Origin: Ensifer adhaerens
GTDB lineage: Bacteria > Pseudomonadota > Alphaproteobacteria > Rhizobiales > Rhizobiaceae
Direction of reading: 5' to 3'
Assembly: GCA_900215285.1 (NCBI GenBank)
Contig: OCMG01000004.1
Coordinates: 124,001 to 188,000 of the forward strand
Length of the DNA stretch: 64,000 nt
In this document: positions 1 to 7,796 of the stretch, piece by piece
How the letters are laid out: each line of letters begins with the position of its first letter
How positions within the stretch are numbered: position 1 is the first letter of the stretch
Made by a program: the position numbers and the translations under genes
The notes under the pieces: model-generated
What the model saw: the letters and a program-made list of their open reading frames with translations, nothing else
Databases searched by the model: none
What the model was told of the DNA's origin: nothing

Positions 1-195
1 CCCGATCAGGGCCCCGAGCAGCGACAGCACGGCCAGCGCACAGGCCGCGAGATAAAGCGCGAGGAAATGGACTTCCAGAACCGGTCCGAAACGGGTCGCC
101 AGCCAGGAGGCCAGCATCAGCATCAGCGCGAAAAGCGCCAGCCGTCGCGCCCAGAAGGCTGCGTGGGATACGGGCCTGACATATTCGACCGCCAT
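1..195 (-). CDS. Membrane protein, N-terminal fragment (gene runs off the window)
   Basis: This is the N-terminal 65 codons of a gene reading leftward out of the window. It opens MAVEYVRPVSHAAFW and then has two hydrophobic stretches, about residues 18-30 and 42-65, so it is an inner-membrane protein. It starts 3 bases after the stop of ppdK and is probably co-transcribed with it. From memory, DUF1499-type membrane proteins occur next to ppdK in rhizobia and this N-terminus would fit, but the diagnostic domain lies outside the window, so the family is only a guess. Confidence 0.6.
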   Translation of the reverse strand, partial: MAVEYVRPVSHAAFWARRLALFALMLMLASWLATRFGPVLEVHFLALYLAACALAVLSLLGALIG

Positions 196-198
196 CAA

Positions 199-2868
199 TT
201 ATCTCGCTGAACTGCCGGTGACGGCCTGCGCGGCGGCCAGGCGCGCGATCGGCACGCGGAAGGGCGAGCAGGAAATATAGTCGAGCCCGGTCTGTTCGCA
301 GAAACGGATCGAGGCCGGATCGCCGGCATGCTCGCCGCAAATGCCGAGCTTCAGGTCGTTGCGCGCCTTGCGGCCGCGCTCTGAGGCGATCTTGATCAGT
401 TCGCCGACGCCGTCGAAATCGAGCGAGGAGAAAGGGTCCTGTTCGATGATGCCCTTGCGCTTGTAGGTGGTGAGGAAGCCGCCGGCGTCGTCGCGCGAGA
501 TGCCGAAGGTGGTTTGCGTCAGGTCGTTGGTGCCGAAGGAAAAGAATTCCGCGGCTTCCGCGATTTCCTGGCCCCGAAGGGCCGCGCGCGGCAGCTCGAT
601 CATCGTGCCGACGAGATAGTCGATGAAGACGCCCGTCTCTTCCGCCACCTGTCTCGCGACGGCGTCGATGGCGGCCTTCACATAGTCCAGTTCGGTGCGC
701 AGCGACACGAGCGGCACCATGATTTCCGGCACGACCGCTGCGCCCGTGCTCTCGGCGGCCTTGACGGCAGCCTCGAAAATGGCGCGCGCCTGCATCTCGG
801 CAATCTCGGGATAGGAGATGGCGAGGCGACAACCGCGATGTCCGAGCATGGGGTTGAACTCGTGCATGTCCTCGATGCGGCGGCGGAGCTTGTCCTCATC
901 CATGCCGACGGCAGCGGCCGTCTCGGCGACGTCCTCGTTCGCCTTGGGCAGGAATTCATGCAGCGGCGGGTCGAGCAGGCGGATCGTCACCGGCAGACCA
1001 TGCATGATCTCGAAGAGCTCGATGAAGTCGGAGCGCTGCATGGGGAGCAGCTTGGCAAGGGCTGCGCGCCGGCCCTCTTCGTCTTCCGCGAGGATCATTT
1101 CGCGCATTACGTTGATGCGGCCCTCCTCGAAGAACATGTGCTCGGTTCGGCAAAGGCCGATGCCTTCGGCGCCGAAGGATCGGGCGCCGCGCGCATCCGC
1201 CGGCGTGTCGGCATTGGAGCGAACGCCGAGGCGGCGGATCGCATCGGACCACTCCATGATCTCGGCGAAATCGCCCGACAATTCCGGCTGGATCATCGCG
1301 ACTTCGCCATCGATGATCTGGCCGAGAGAGCCGTCTATCGTGATGAAATCACCCTTCTGCAGCGTCACGCCAAAGCCGGTCAGCGTGCCGGCGGCGGTAT
1401 CGATGCGCAGACCCGACGCACCCGCCACGCAAGGGATGCCCATGCCACGCGCGACCACGGCGGCATGGCTGGTTACGCCCCCGCGCAGTGTCAGAACGCC
1501 TTCGGCGACATGCATGCCATGCACGTCTTCCGGGCTCGTCTCGGCGCGCACCAGAATGACCTTGCGGCCTTCCCGGTAAAAGGCGACCGCGTCTTCCGAA
1601 GTGAAGACGATCTCGCCGGAGGCGGCGCCCGGCGACGCGGGCAGGCCGGTGCCGATAATGTTGCGCTCCACCGCGGGGTCGATGGCCGGGTGGAGCAATT
1701 GTTCCAGCGAGAGCGGATCGATGCGGGCAATTGCCTCCTCGCGGCTGATCAGCCGCTCGCCGACCATTTCGACGGCGAGCCGGAGGCTGGCCTTGACGCT
1801 GCGGCGGGCGGGCCTTGCCTGCAGCACATAGAGCCTGCCGTCATCGATCGCGAATTCGATATCCTGCATGTCGCGATAATGGGCTTCGAGCTTCGCCGCC
1901 ACGTCGCGCAATTGCGCATAGGCTTCCGGGAACCGCGCCTCCATCGATGTCACCCCGGCATTGCCGTTCGCATGCGCGCGACCGGAAACCGGATAGAGCT
2001 TGCGTTCGCCCAGCGCCAATTCGCTGCCCTGGGAGTTCGGCAGGTATTCGCCGGAGAGCCCCTTTTCACCCGTCTCCGGATTGCGGGTCAGGGCGATGCC
2101 GGAGGCGGACGCGGCATTGCGATTGCCGAAGACCATGGCCTGAAGGTTCAGTGCCGTCCCCCATTCAACCGGAATGCCATGCATGGCGCGATAGGCGCTG
2201 GCGCGGGGTGCAAGCCACGCCTGATAGGTGGCCGAGATGGTTGCCCAGAGCTGCTCGCGGGGATCCTGCGGAAAGGCCTCGCTCATCTCCTCGAAAATGA
2301 GCTCCTTCATCGCCGCAACGATGACAATCAACGCTTCCGCGTCAAGGTCGGTGTCGAGGCTGACGCCACGGGCGCGCATTTCGGCCTCGGTCAGGTCCTC
2401 GAAATAGCCGCGGTCCAGCCCCATCACGGCATCGCCGAAGCTGCTGATGAAGCGGCGATAGCAATCATAGGCGAAGCGGCGGTCGCCGGTCTCCTGAGCC
2501 AGGGCCTCGACCGTTTCGTCATTGAGGCCGAGATTGAGGATGGCTTCGATCATGCCGGGGATCGGCACGCGGGAGCCGGGGCGCACCGCCAGAAACAGCG
2601 GCTTTTCTGCGCCACCGAATGTGCGGCCGGTCATGCGTTCAATTTCAGCAAGCGCCTGGTCGATCTGCTTGGCCAGGGAGTCGGGAAAATGGCGCTGGTG
2701 TTCGGCATACCACGTGCAGGCTGGTGAGATGATGGTCGCACCGGGCGGCACGGGAAGGCCGAGACTCGCCATTTCAGCGAGATTGGCGCCCTTGCTGCCC
2801 AGAATGTCACGCTCGCCGGCACTGCCCTCGGACTGGCCGTTGCCGAACGTATAGACCCACTTCCTCAT
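199..2868 (-). CDS. ppdK: Pyruvate, phosphate dikinase
   Basis: Interconverts pyruvate, ATP and Pi with phosphoenolpyruvate, AMP and PPi in the cytoplasm, so it links gluconeogenesis and glycolysis. The 889-residue length is normal for bacterial PPDK. The order is an N-terminal ATP-grasp nucleotide-binding domain (about 1-350), the swivelling phosphohistidine domain with TSHAAVVAR carrying the phosphorylated His468, and the C-terminal PEP/pyruvate TIM barrel with CGEHAGDP carrying the acid/base Cys844. All three are intact. The next gene in the same direction starts 3 bases after its stop. Upstream is a 255-base gap that should hold its promoter. Confidence 0.98.
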   Translation of the reverse strand: MRKWVYTFGNGQSEGSAGERDILGSKGANLAEMASLGLPVPPGATIISPACTWYAEHQRHFPDSLAKQIDQALAEIERMTGRTFGGAEKPLFLAVRPGSRVPIPGMIEAILNLGLNDETVEALAQETGDRRFAYDCYRRFISSFGDAVMGLDRGYFEDLTEAEMRARGVSLDTDLDAEALIVIVAAMKELIFEEMSEAFPQDPREQLWATISATYQAWLAPRASAYRAMHGIPVEWGTALNLQAMVFGNRNAASASGIALTRNPETGEKGLSGEYLPNSQGSELALGERKLYPVSGRAHANGNAGVTSMEARFPEAYAQLRDVAAKLEAHYRDMQDIEFAIDDGRLYVLQARPARRSVKASLRLAVEMVGERLISREEAIARIDPLSLEQLLHPAIDPAVERNIIGTGLPASPGAASGEIVFTSEDAVAFYREGRKVILVRAETSPEDVHGMHVAEGVLTLRGGVTSHAAVVARGMGIPCVAGASGLRIDTAAGTLTGFGVTLQKGDFITIDGSLGQIIDGEVAMIQPELSGDFAEIMEWSDAIRRLGVRSNADTPADARGARSFGAEGIGLCRTEHMFFEEGRINVMREMILAEDEEGRRAALAKLLPMQRSDFIELFEIMHGLPVTIRLLDPPLHEFLPKANEDVAETAAAVGMDEDKLRRRIEDMHEFNPMLGHRGCRLAISYPEIAEMQARAIFEAAVKAAESTGAAVVPEIMVPLVSLRTELDYVKAAIDAVARQVAEETGVFIDYLVGTMIELPRAALRGQEIAEAAEFFSFGTNDLTQTTFGISRDDAGGFLTTYKRKGIIEQDPFSSLDFDGVGELIKIASERGRKARNDLKLGICGEHAGDPASIRFCEQTGLDYISCSPFRVPIARLAAAQAVTGSSAR

Positions 2869-3085
2869 GCTCGCCTACCTGCTCCCCGCCTCCCGCGAGT
2901 TGGCACTCCGTCGCCGGACTCATCTTGAGAGAAGCGACACTAAAGTATGGCTAGGAAAAAAGAAATGGGAAGTTGGCCATAATTTGTTGCAGCGCACAAA
3001 CGGGGGGATTTGTGCGCTGCCAGCGCATCGCGCGGGGAAATCTGGAACGATTTTCGCAAACGCGATGCGAAGACTTGATATGTTT

Positions 3086-3119
3086 GAGCGCCGTACATCG
3101 GGACCGATGCACGGCGCTC
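3086..3119 (-). terminator. Hairpin after the FecBCD-type operon
   Basis: GAGCGCCGT pairs with ACGGCGCTC, and inside it CATCGG pairs with CCGATG, giving a stem of about 15 pairs with one A-C mismatch. It lies 4 bases beyond the stop of the minus-strand ATPase gene. There is no U-run, so it is a 3'-end stabilising or weak terminator hairpin rather than a textbook intrinsic terminator. The rest of the gap (2869-3085) shows no gene and should contain the ppdK promoter. Confidence 0.55.
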
Positions 3120-3123
3120 CAGG

Positions 3124-3876
3124 TCACGCCGCCGCGTCCACAATGACGTGCGGCAGGCCTTGGGAGCAGGTTTCGATACGGGCATCGATGCGATAGGTTT
3201 CGCGTAGCATCCGCGCCGTCACGATCTCGCTGGTGCGGCCGCAGGCGACAAGACGCCCATGGGCGATCACCAGCGTCTGATCGCAATAGCGCAGCGCGTG
3301 ATTGAGGTCGTGGATCGCGATCAGCACCGCCATGCCTCGCTTGGCGGCCAGACGACGCATGAACTCCAGAACCTCGATCTGGCGATGAAGATCGAGCGCG
3401 GAGGTCGGCTCGTCCATCAGCAGCACTTCCGGATTGCGGGCCAGCGCCTGGGCGATCGCCACCAGCTGCCGCTGCCCGCCAGACAGCTCGCCGAGATTGC
3501 GGAAAGCGAGATTGGCGATATTGAGGCTTTCCAGCAGCCTGTCGATTTCGGCAAGGTCCCCTTGCCCGACACGCCAGCCGGCGCCTTGACGCGAGGCGAG
3601 GACGACGGATTCGTAGACGGTGAGAACCGCATTCGCGCCCGTGTCCTGCGGCATGTAGCAGATGCCGTCACGACCGCGCCTGGAGCCTTCCAGCATTGCC
3701 TTGCCCTCACCCTTGATCAGGCCAGCGATGCGCTTGAAGAGCGTGGATTTGCCGGCGGCATTCGGGCCGACGACGGCGGTCAGGCAGCCACCTTCGAGCT
3801 TTCCGGTTGAAATGCCGTCAAGGATTCGGGTCTGTCCGTAGGATGCGCCGAGATTGTCGAGCGTCAGGCTTACCAT
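3124..3876 (-). CDS. ABC transporter ATP-binding protein, iron/siderophore (FecE/FepC) type
   Basis: Cytoplasmic ATPase that powers the adjacent FecCD-type permease. Of 250 residues, the Walker A motif GPNAAGKST is at 37-45, the signature LSGGQ at 132-136, Walker B LLMDEP follows at 153-158, and a switch His lies in AIHDLNH near the C-terminus. The frame stays open far upstream, but ATG at 3876 overlaps the permease stop by 7 bases (ATGGTAA) and matches the N-terminus of the family. It is the third gene of the operon binding protein - permease - ATPase, and the hairpin at 3086-3119 closes the operon. The substrate is inferred from the family and the upstream iron operator. Confidence 0.93.
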   Translation of the reverse strand: MVSLTLDNLGASYGQTRILDGISTGKLEGGCLTAVVGPNAAGKSTLFKRIAGLIKGEGKAMLEGSRRGRDGICYMPQDTGANAVLTVYESVVLASRQGAGWRVGQGDLAEIDRLLESLNIANLAFRNLGELSGGQRQLVAIAQALARNPEVLLMDEPTSALDLHRQIEVLEFMRRLAAKRGMAVLIAIHDLNHALRYCDQTLVIAHGRLVACGRTSEIVTARMLRETYRIDARIETCSQGLPHVIVDAAA

Positions 3877-4964
3877 GCGCGCCGCCTCTGCGTGAAAATA
3901 AGCGAGAAGAAGAAAGGCACGCCGACCAGCGCCGTAATCACGCCGATGGGCAGGACCGCGCCGGGAATGAGGATCTTGCTGACGACCGAGGTCGCTGACA
4001 GGAGCAACGCTCCGCAGAGGATCGACCCTGGCAGGAAAAAGCGCTGGTCCTCGCCGACCAGCATCCGGGCAATATGCGGGCCGACGAGGCCGACGAAACC
4101 GATCGTCCCGACAAAGGAGACCGGAATGGAGGCAAGCAGGCTGATGATGATCAGCGCTTCGAGACGCAGGCGGCGGACGTTGACGCCGAAGCTCGCAGCC
4201 TTGTCGTCGCCGAGGCGCAATGCCGTGAGCTGCCAGGCATGGCGGGCAAACAGCGGGACGCAGACGACCAGGATGGCGGCGGTGACCCCCACCTTCGTCC
4301 ATGTCGCCTTGGTGAGCGAGCCCATCGTCCAGAAGACGACGGCGGCAAGCGCCTGTTCGGACGCTAGGTATTCCATCAGCGAGAGCGCCGCATTGAAGGT
4401 GAAGACGAGCGCGATGCCGAGCAACACGATCGTCTCCACGGTGACGCCTCGCAGGGTCGAGACGCCGTAAATGAACATCGAGGCGACCATCGCCATGACG
4501 AAGGCGTTGATCGGCACCATCAGTTCGACAGCGCCGGGAAACAGCGCAACGCCGCCGACAAGGCCCAATGCTGCACCAAAGCCGTCAGCGGCGGAGATGC
4601 CGAGCGTGAAGGGGCTGGCGAGCGGGTTGGCAAGAATGGTCTGCATCTGCGCGCCGGCGAGCGACAACGACGCGCCGACCGTGATCGCCATCAGCGCGAT
4701 CGGCATGCGGATATCCCAGATCACAACGCGCAACTGATCCGCAACGGCAGACGGGTTCGTCAGCGCGGAGAGAACCTGGGCCAGCGTGTAGCGTGCCGGG
4801 CCAAGCGCCATGTCGAGCGTCAGCGTCAGGCACAGCGCGAGCGCGATGCCGACGAGGATGAGGATGCGACGCAGAACGAGGGCGCGGTATTGACCGCGCC
4901 CCGTTGCAAGATGTGACGGCGATGTTTCTGTGGCGATGGTCGCCATGGGGCTGGTCCTTGTCAT
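3870..4964 (-). CDS. ABC transporter permease, FecCD family
   Basis: Inner-membrane channel of an iron-chelate, heme or cobalamin class ABC importer, 364 residues with about ten hydrophobic segments. The stretch GTIGFVGLVGPHIARML, typical of FecCD/BtuC permeases and contacting the ATPase, is present near the C-terminus. Only one permease gene is present, so the channel should be a homodimer. The start overlaps the stop of the binding-protein gene by 4 bases (ATGA), which indicates translational coupling. Confidence 0.95.
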   Translation of the reverse strand: MTRTSPMATIATETSPSHLATGRGQYRALVLRRILILVGIALALCLTLTLDMALGPARYTLAQVLSALTNPSAVADQLRVVIWDIRMPIALMAITVGASLSLAGAQMQTILANPLASPFTLGISAADGFGAALGLVGGVALFPGAVELMVPINAFVMAMVASMFIYGVSTLRGVTVETIVLLGIALVFTFNAALSLMEYLASEQALAAVVFWTMGSLTKATWTKVGVTAAILVVCVPLFARHAWQLTALRLGDDKAASFGVNVRRLRLEALIIISLLASIPVSFVGTIGFVGLVGPHIARMLVGEDQRFFLPGSILCGALLLSATSVVSKILIPGAVLPIGVITALVGVPFFFSLIFTQRRRAW

Positions 4965-6103
4965 TCCGTGGCGTCGTTCAGCGACACGAAATAGCCGCTG
5001 CGGTATTCAACCGGCAGGAAGCGCTTGTGCAGTTCGGCAAAGGTCGCGTCCGGGTTCAGATCCTTGAAGAGGTCCGGATGCAGCCACTTGGCGAATTGCT
5101 GGATGGCGACGAACTGATAGGGATTGTTGTAAAACTGGTGCCATACGGCGTGGACATTGCCGTCCTTGACCGCCTTGACGCCGGTAAAGGCGGGACGCTG
5201 CATCAGCGCTGCCAGCTTCTCGCGCGACTTCGCCTTGTCCGCGCCCGGACCGACGCCGACCCATTTGCCGCCCGGGACATAGCCTTCCCAGTTGGCGCCC
5301 GTGACGATCACCTGATCGGGATTGGAGGCAATGATCTGTTCCGGGTTCACGGTGCCGAACGTGCCGGGGATGATGTCTTTCGCCATGTTGATGCCGCCGG
5401 CGAGTTCGACCATCTTGCCGAAATTCTCGTTGCCGAAGGACATGCAGCAATCGTCCGAATAGCCGCCGGCGCGCTCCATGAAAACAAGCGGCTTCTTGAC
5501 GTCCGGATGCTTGGCGAGGACGTCGGTCACCTTGGCGATCTCTTCCGCGCGGAACTTGATGAAGTCTTCCGCGCGTTGCTCCTTGCCGAACAGCTTGCCG
5601 ATCAGGCGCATGGACGGTTCGGTATTTTCCATCGGCTTTTCGCGGAAATCGACATAGACAAGCGGAATGCCGACCTTGGCAAGCTTTTCGATATAGCCGC
5701 TCTCCTCGGTCGCCGACTTGGCGTCGATGTTCATGATGATGACATCGGGATGGAGCGCGACGGCCTGTTCGATGTCGAACGTTCCGTCCTTCATGCCGCC
5801 GAAGGTCGGGATCTTGGCCATCTCGGGGAACTTCTCGAGATATTCATTGTAGCCGTCGAGATCAGCCTTCTTGAAGTCGTCGCGCCAGCCGACGACCCGC
5901 TTGAAGGGGGCGTCCGTGTCGAGTGCGGCGGTGAAATAGATCTGGCGGCCTTCACCCAGGATCACATGCTCAACGGGGAGCGACACCGTGACCTTGCGGC
6001 CCGTGATGTCTGTAATCTCCGTCTTCTCACCGGCAAAGGCAAAGCCGGAAAAAAGCACGAGCGAAGCCGAGGCGGCGAGAGCCACCTTGTTGAAATATTT
6101 CAT
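4961..6103 (-). CDS. Periplasmic substrate-binding protein of the FecBCD-type iron importer
   Basis: Captures the substrate (probably an iron chelate) in the periplasm for the permease downstream. A Sec signal peptide is clear: MKYFNKVAL, a hydrophobic core, then cleavage after AFA near residue 24. The mature protein is a class III binding protein with a DITGRKVTVSLP opening strand (FecB/BtuF-like). ATG at 6103 is preferred over a TTG five codons upstream because GAGGG lies at good distance from it. A cysteine pair in SDDCCMSF is unusual for the family. Transcription leaves the intergenic region that carries the RirA-like operator. Confidence 0.92.
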   Translation of the reverse strand: MKYFNKVALAASASLVLFSGFAFAGEKTEITDITGRKVTVSLPVEHVILGEGRQIYFTAALDTDAPFKRVVGWRDDFKKADLDGYNEYLEKFPEMAKIPTFGGMKDGTFDIEQAVALHPDVIIMNIDAKSATEESGYIEKLAKVGIPLVYVDFREKPMENTEPSMRLIGKLFGKEQRAEDFIKFRAEEIAKVTDVLAKHPDVKKPLVFMERAGGYSDDCCMSFGNENFGKMVELAGGINMAKDIIPGTFGTVNPEQIIASNPDQVIVTGANWEGYVPGGKWVGVGPGADKAKSREKLAALMQRPAFTGVKAVKDGNVHAVWHQFYNNPYQFVAIQQFAKWLHPDLFKDLNPDATFAELHKRFLPVEYRSGYFVSLNDATE

Positions 6104-6146
6104 CTTTGTATCCCTCAAGTCGCCGCTTGATGGCAGCGCTTTATCT

Positions 6147-6161
6147 TGATAAACGCGATCA
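6147..6161. promoter_or_regulatory. RirA-type iron-responsive operator (IRO)
   Basis: The 15 bases TGATAAACGCGATCA fit TGA-N9-TCA, the published rhizobial IRO consensus bound by the iron regulator RirA, with an extra symmetric base on each side (TGAT...ATCA). The site lies 44 bases upstream of the binding-protein ATG and 75 bases upstream of the divergent methyltransferase. This is sequence match only; RirA itself is not in the window. Confidence 0.65.
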
Positions 6162-6165
6162 TGTT

Positions 6166-6195
6166 TTGACTAGATATGTAGACTATATCAGTCAA
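6166..6195. promoter_or_regulatory. Dyad between the iron operon and the methyltransferase gene
   Basis: TTGACT at 6166-6171 and AGTCAA at 6190-6195 form an inverted repeat. The inner arms GATAT and ATATC extend it with one unpaired base. Because TTGACT resembles a -35 box on each strand, the element could be two opposed promoters, a second operator, or both. Confidence 0.4.
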
Positions 6196-6235
6196 GAATT
6201 ATCTTTTGGAACGATTCCAGACTGCGGGTGACGAC

Positions 6236-7057
6236 ATGGAAAAGACGATGGGCAGCGCGATGGAGGGGGCGAATTTCTCCCTGCGTGACGAGATCAAGGC
6301 CTATTGGTCGGCCCGCGCCGCGAGTTTCGACGAGCAGCCCGGTCACGAGATTTTTTCCGAGGAAGAGCGGCAGGCCTGGCAGCGGCTGTTCACGCAGCAT
6401 CTGGGTGCCGGCGAAGGCCGCAAGGCGCTGGATCTGGCCAGCGGCACCGGCGTCGTCTCGCATCTCCTCGACGGGATAGGCTTCAGCGTGACGGGCATGG
6501 ACTGGGCCGAGCCGATGCTGGCGCTTGCCCGCGCCAAGGCCAAGCGCAACGGCCGCCCCATCCGTTTCGTCATGGGCGACGCCGAGAATACGATGGAGGC
6601 GGATGAAAGCTACGACGTCATCACCAACCGGCATCTCGTCTGGACGCTGGTCGATCCGAAGGCTGCCTTCGTCGAGTGGCATCGCGTGCTGAGGCCGGGC
6701 GGCAAGGTGCTGGTCGTGGATGGCGATTTTGTCAATCCGGGTCCGGTGGCCGAGCTTGTGAAGAAGCTTGCGGCACTGGCCGCCCGTTTCGGGCTCGCCC
6801 GCGACAAGCATCACGGACCGGCAACCTCCGACATGGCGGCCACGCATCAGAGCATCCTCTCCCGCGTCTATTTCTCGCAAGGCGCGCGCGCCGAGGCCGT
6901 GGCCGATCTTCTGAAGCAGGCAGGCTTCGAGACTGTGGAGATCGACACCGACATGCGCGCGATCCACAAGGCGCAGCGGAAGAATTTCAGCTTCTTCAAG
7001 GGGCTGGAACGCGCCACCCAGCATCGCTACGCCGTGGTCGCGACGAAGGCGAAGTGA
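6236..7057 (+). CDS. Class I SAM-dependent methyltransferase (methyltransferase type 11 fold)
   Basis: A 273-residue cytoplasmic methyltransferase. Motif I LDLASGTGV (65-73) forms the SAM-binding loop, an acidic residue follows in VTGMDWAEPM, and GDAEN plus LRPGGKVLVVD complete the Rossmann core. Substrate cannot be read from sequence. It is transcribed divergently from the iron importer with the IRO between them, so a link to iron-chelate processing or iron-responsive expression is inferred. ATG at 6236 is used; a TTG ten codons upstream is possible but lacks a better ribosome-binding site. Confidence 0.85.
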   Translation: MEKTMGSAMEGANFSLRDEIKAYWSARAASFDEQPGHEIFSEEERQAWQRLFTQHLGAGEGRKALDLASGTGVVSHLLDGIGFSVTGMDWAEPMLALARAKAKRNGRPIRFVMGDAENTMEADESYDVITNRHLVWTLVDPKAAFVEWHRVLRPGGKVLVVDGDFVNPGPVAELVKKLAALAARFGLARDKHHGPATSDMAATHQSILSRVYFSQGARAEAVADLLKQAGFETVEIDTDMRAIHKAQRKNFSFFKGLERATQHRYAVVATKAK

Positions 7058-7062
7058 TAGTC

Positions 7063-7084
7063 TCCTTCTTGATTTGAAGAAGGA
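7063..7084 (+). promoter_or_regulatory. Hairpin burying the ribosome-binding site of the DUF922 gene
   Basis: TCCTTCTT (7063-7070) is exactly complementary to AAGAAGGA (7077-7084) across a 6-base loop. The 3' arm contains the only good Shine-Dalgarno sequence for the ATG at 7095. In the mRNA this would compete with ribosome binding, or act as a short 3'-end hairpin for the methyltransferase transcript. Confidence 0.45.
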
Positions 7085-7094
7085 TTCGCCTTGC

Positions 7095-7703
7095 ATGTCC
7101 CGGACCGTTCTGGCCCTCGCATTCGCTCTCGTTGCCGTCTCCCCGCTCGCCGCCCAGGAAGCGGTCGGCTGGAAGCCCACGGAAAAGATCGAGCGCTATG
7201 CCATTTCCGGCCAGACGGAACTCGAACTCTACAAGTCGATCGGCGAAAAAGGCCCGATGGTGCGCGGCGGCAAGGTGCGGGCCATTGCCTACACGGATTT
7301 CAAGCTGACATGGACGCGGCGTTACGAGAACGATGCGAATGGCGGCTGCCGGATCGCCGAGAACACCCCGAACGTCACCATCATCTACCGTTTCCCGAAA
7401 CCCGCCGGAAAACTTTCACCATCCGTGAAGGCCAACTGGAACACGTTCGAGACGGGCATCGAAACGCATGAGCGCCAGCATGGCCGCTTCATCATGGAAA
7501 TGGTGACGCGCATGGTGGCGGAGACTTCAGGGCTTAGCGCCGCAAACGATCCCTCCTGCAAAAAGGTCCGCGCGGAACTGACCCGCCGGCTGGGCGCGGC
7601 CTTCAAGGAAAAGAGCGGCAAGGATGCGGCCTTCGACAAGGCCGAGATGGGCGATGGCGGGACTGTGCGCAGGTTGGTAATGACGTTTGTTTATGGCGGG
7701 TGA
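7095..7703 (+). CDS. DUF922-family secreted putative Zn-protease
   Basis: A 202-residue exported protein. A signal peptide (LALAFALVAVSPLAAQ) occupies about residues 1-20. The body matches the DUF922 layout, with an HExxH zinc-protease-like motif HERQH at 125-129 inside ETHERQHG. Function in the family is predicted, not established. ATG at 7095 has AAGGA 10 bases upstream; an alternative TTG at 7074 would put seven odd residues before the signal peptide. Confidence 0.82.
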   Translation: MSRTVLALAFALVAVSPLAAQEAVGWKPTEKIERYAISGQTELELYKSIGEKGPMVRGGKVRAIAYTDFKLTWTRRYENDANGGCRIAENTPNVTIIYRFPKPAGKLSPSVKANWNTFETGIETHERQHGRFIMEMVTRMVAETSGLSAANDPSCKKVRAELTRRLGAAFKEKSGKDAAFDKAEMGDGGTVRRLVMTFVYGG

Positions 7704-7740
7704 GCGGAGCCACCATTCTGTTGCCTCGCCGCCTCTAGAA

Positions 7741-7776
7741 AGATATAAGTAGATATAAGGCGTCACGCTTATATCT
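7741..7776. promoter_or_regulatory. Triple AGATATAAG element upstream of the ORC-like ATPase
   Basis: AGATATAAG occurs at 7741-7749 and again at 7751-7759, ten bases (one helical turn) apart. Its exact inverse CTTATATCT is at 7768-7776. The second and third copies form a 9-base perfect inverted repeat with an 8-base spacer. The array ends 20 bases before the start codon, so it is a probable operator or a leader hairpin. Confidence 0.55.
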
Positions 7777-7796
7777 TATTAGAGGTTTCTATAACC

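Noticed and set aside
514-2727. Open frame of 737 codons on the plus strand
   Set aside because: Antisense to ppdK, whose catalytic residues are complete; no recognisable domains or ribosome-binding site.
3877-4302. Upstream extension of the FecE-type ATPase to 392 codons
   Set aside because: The extension overlaps the permease gene out of frame and lacks ABC sequence; ATG 3876 gives the standard start.
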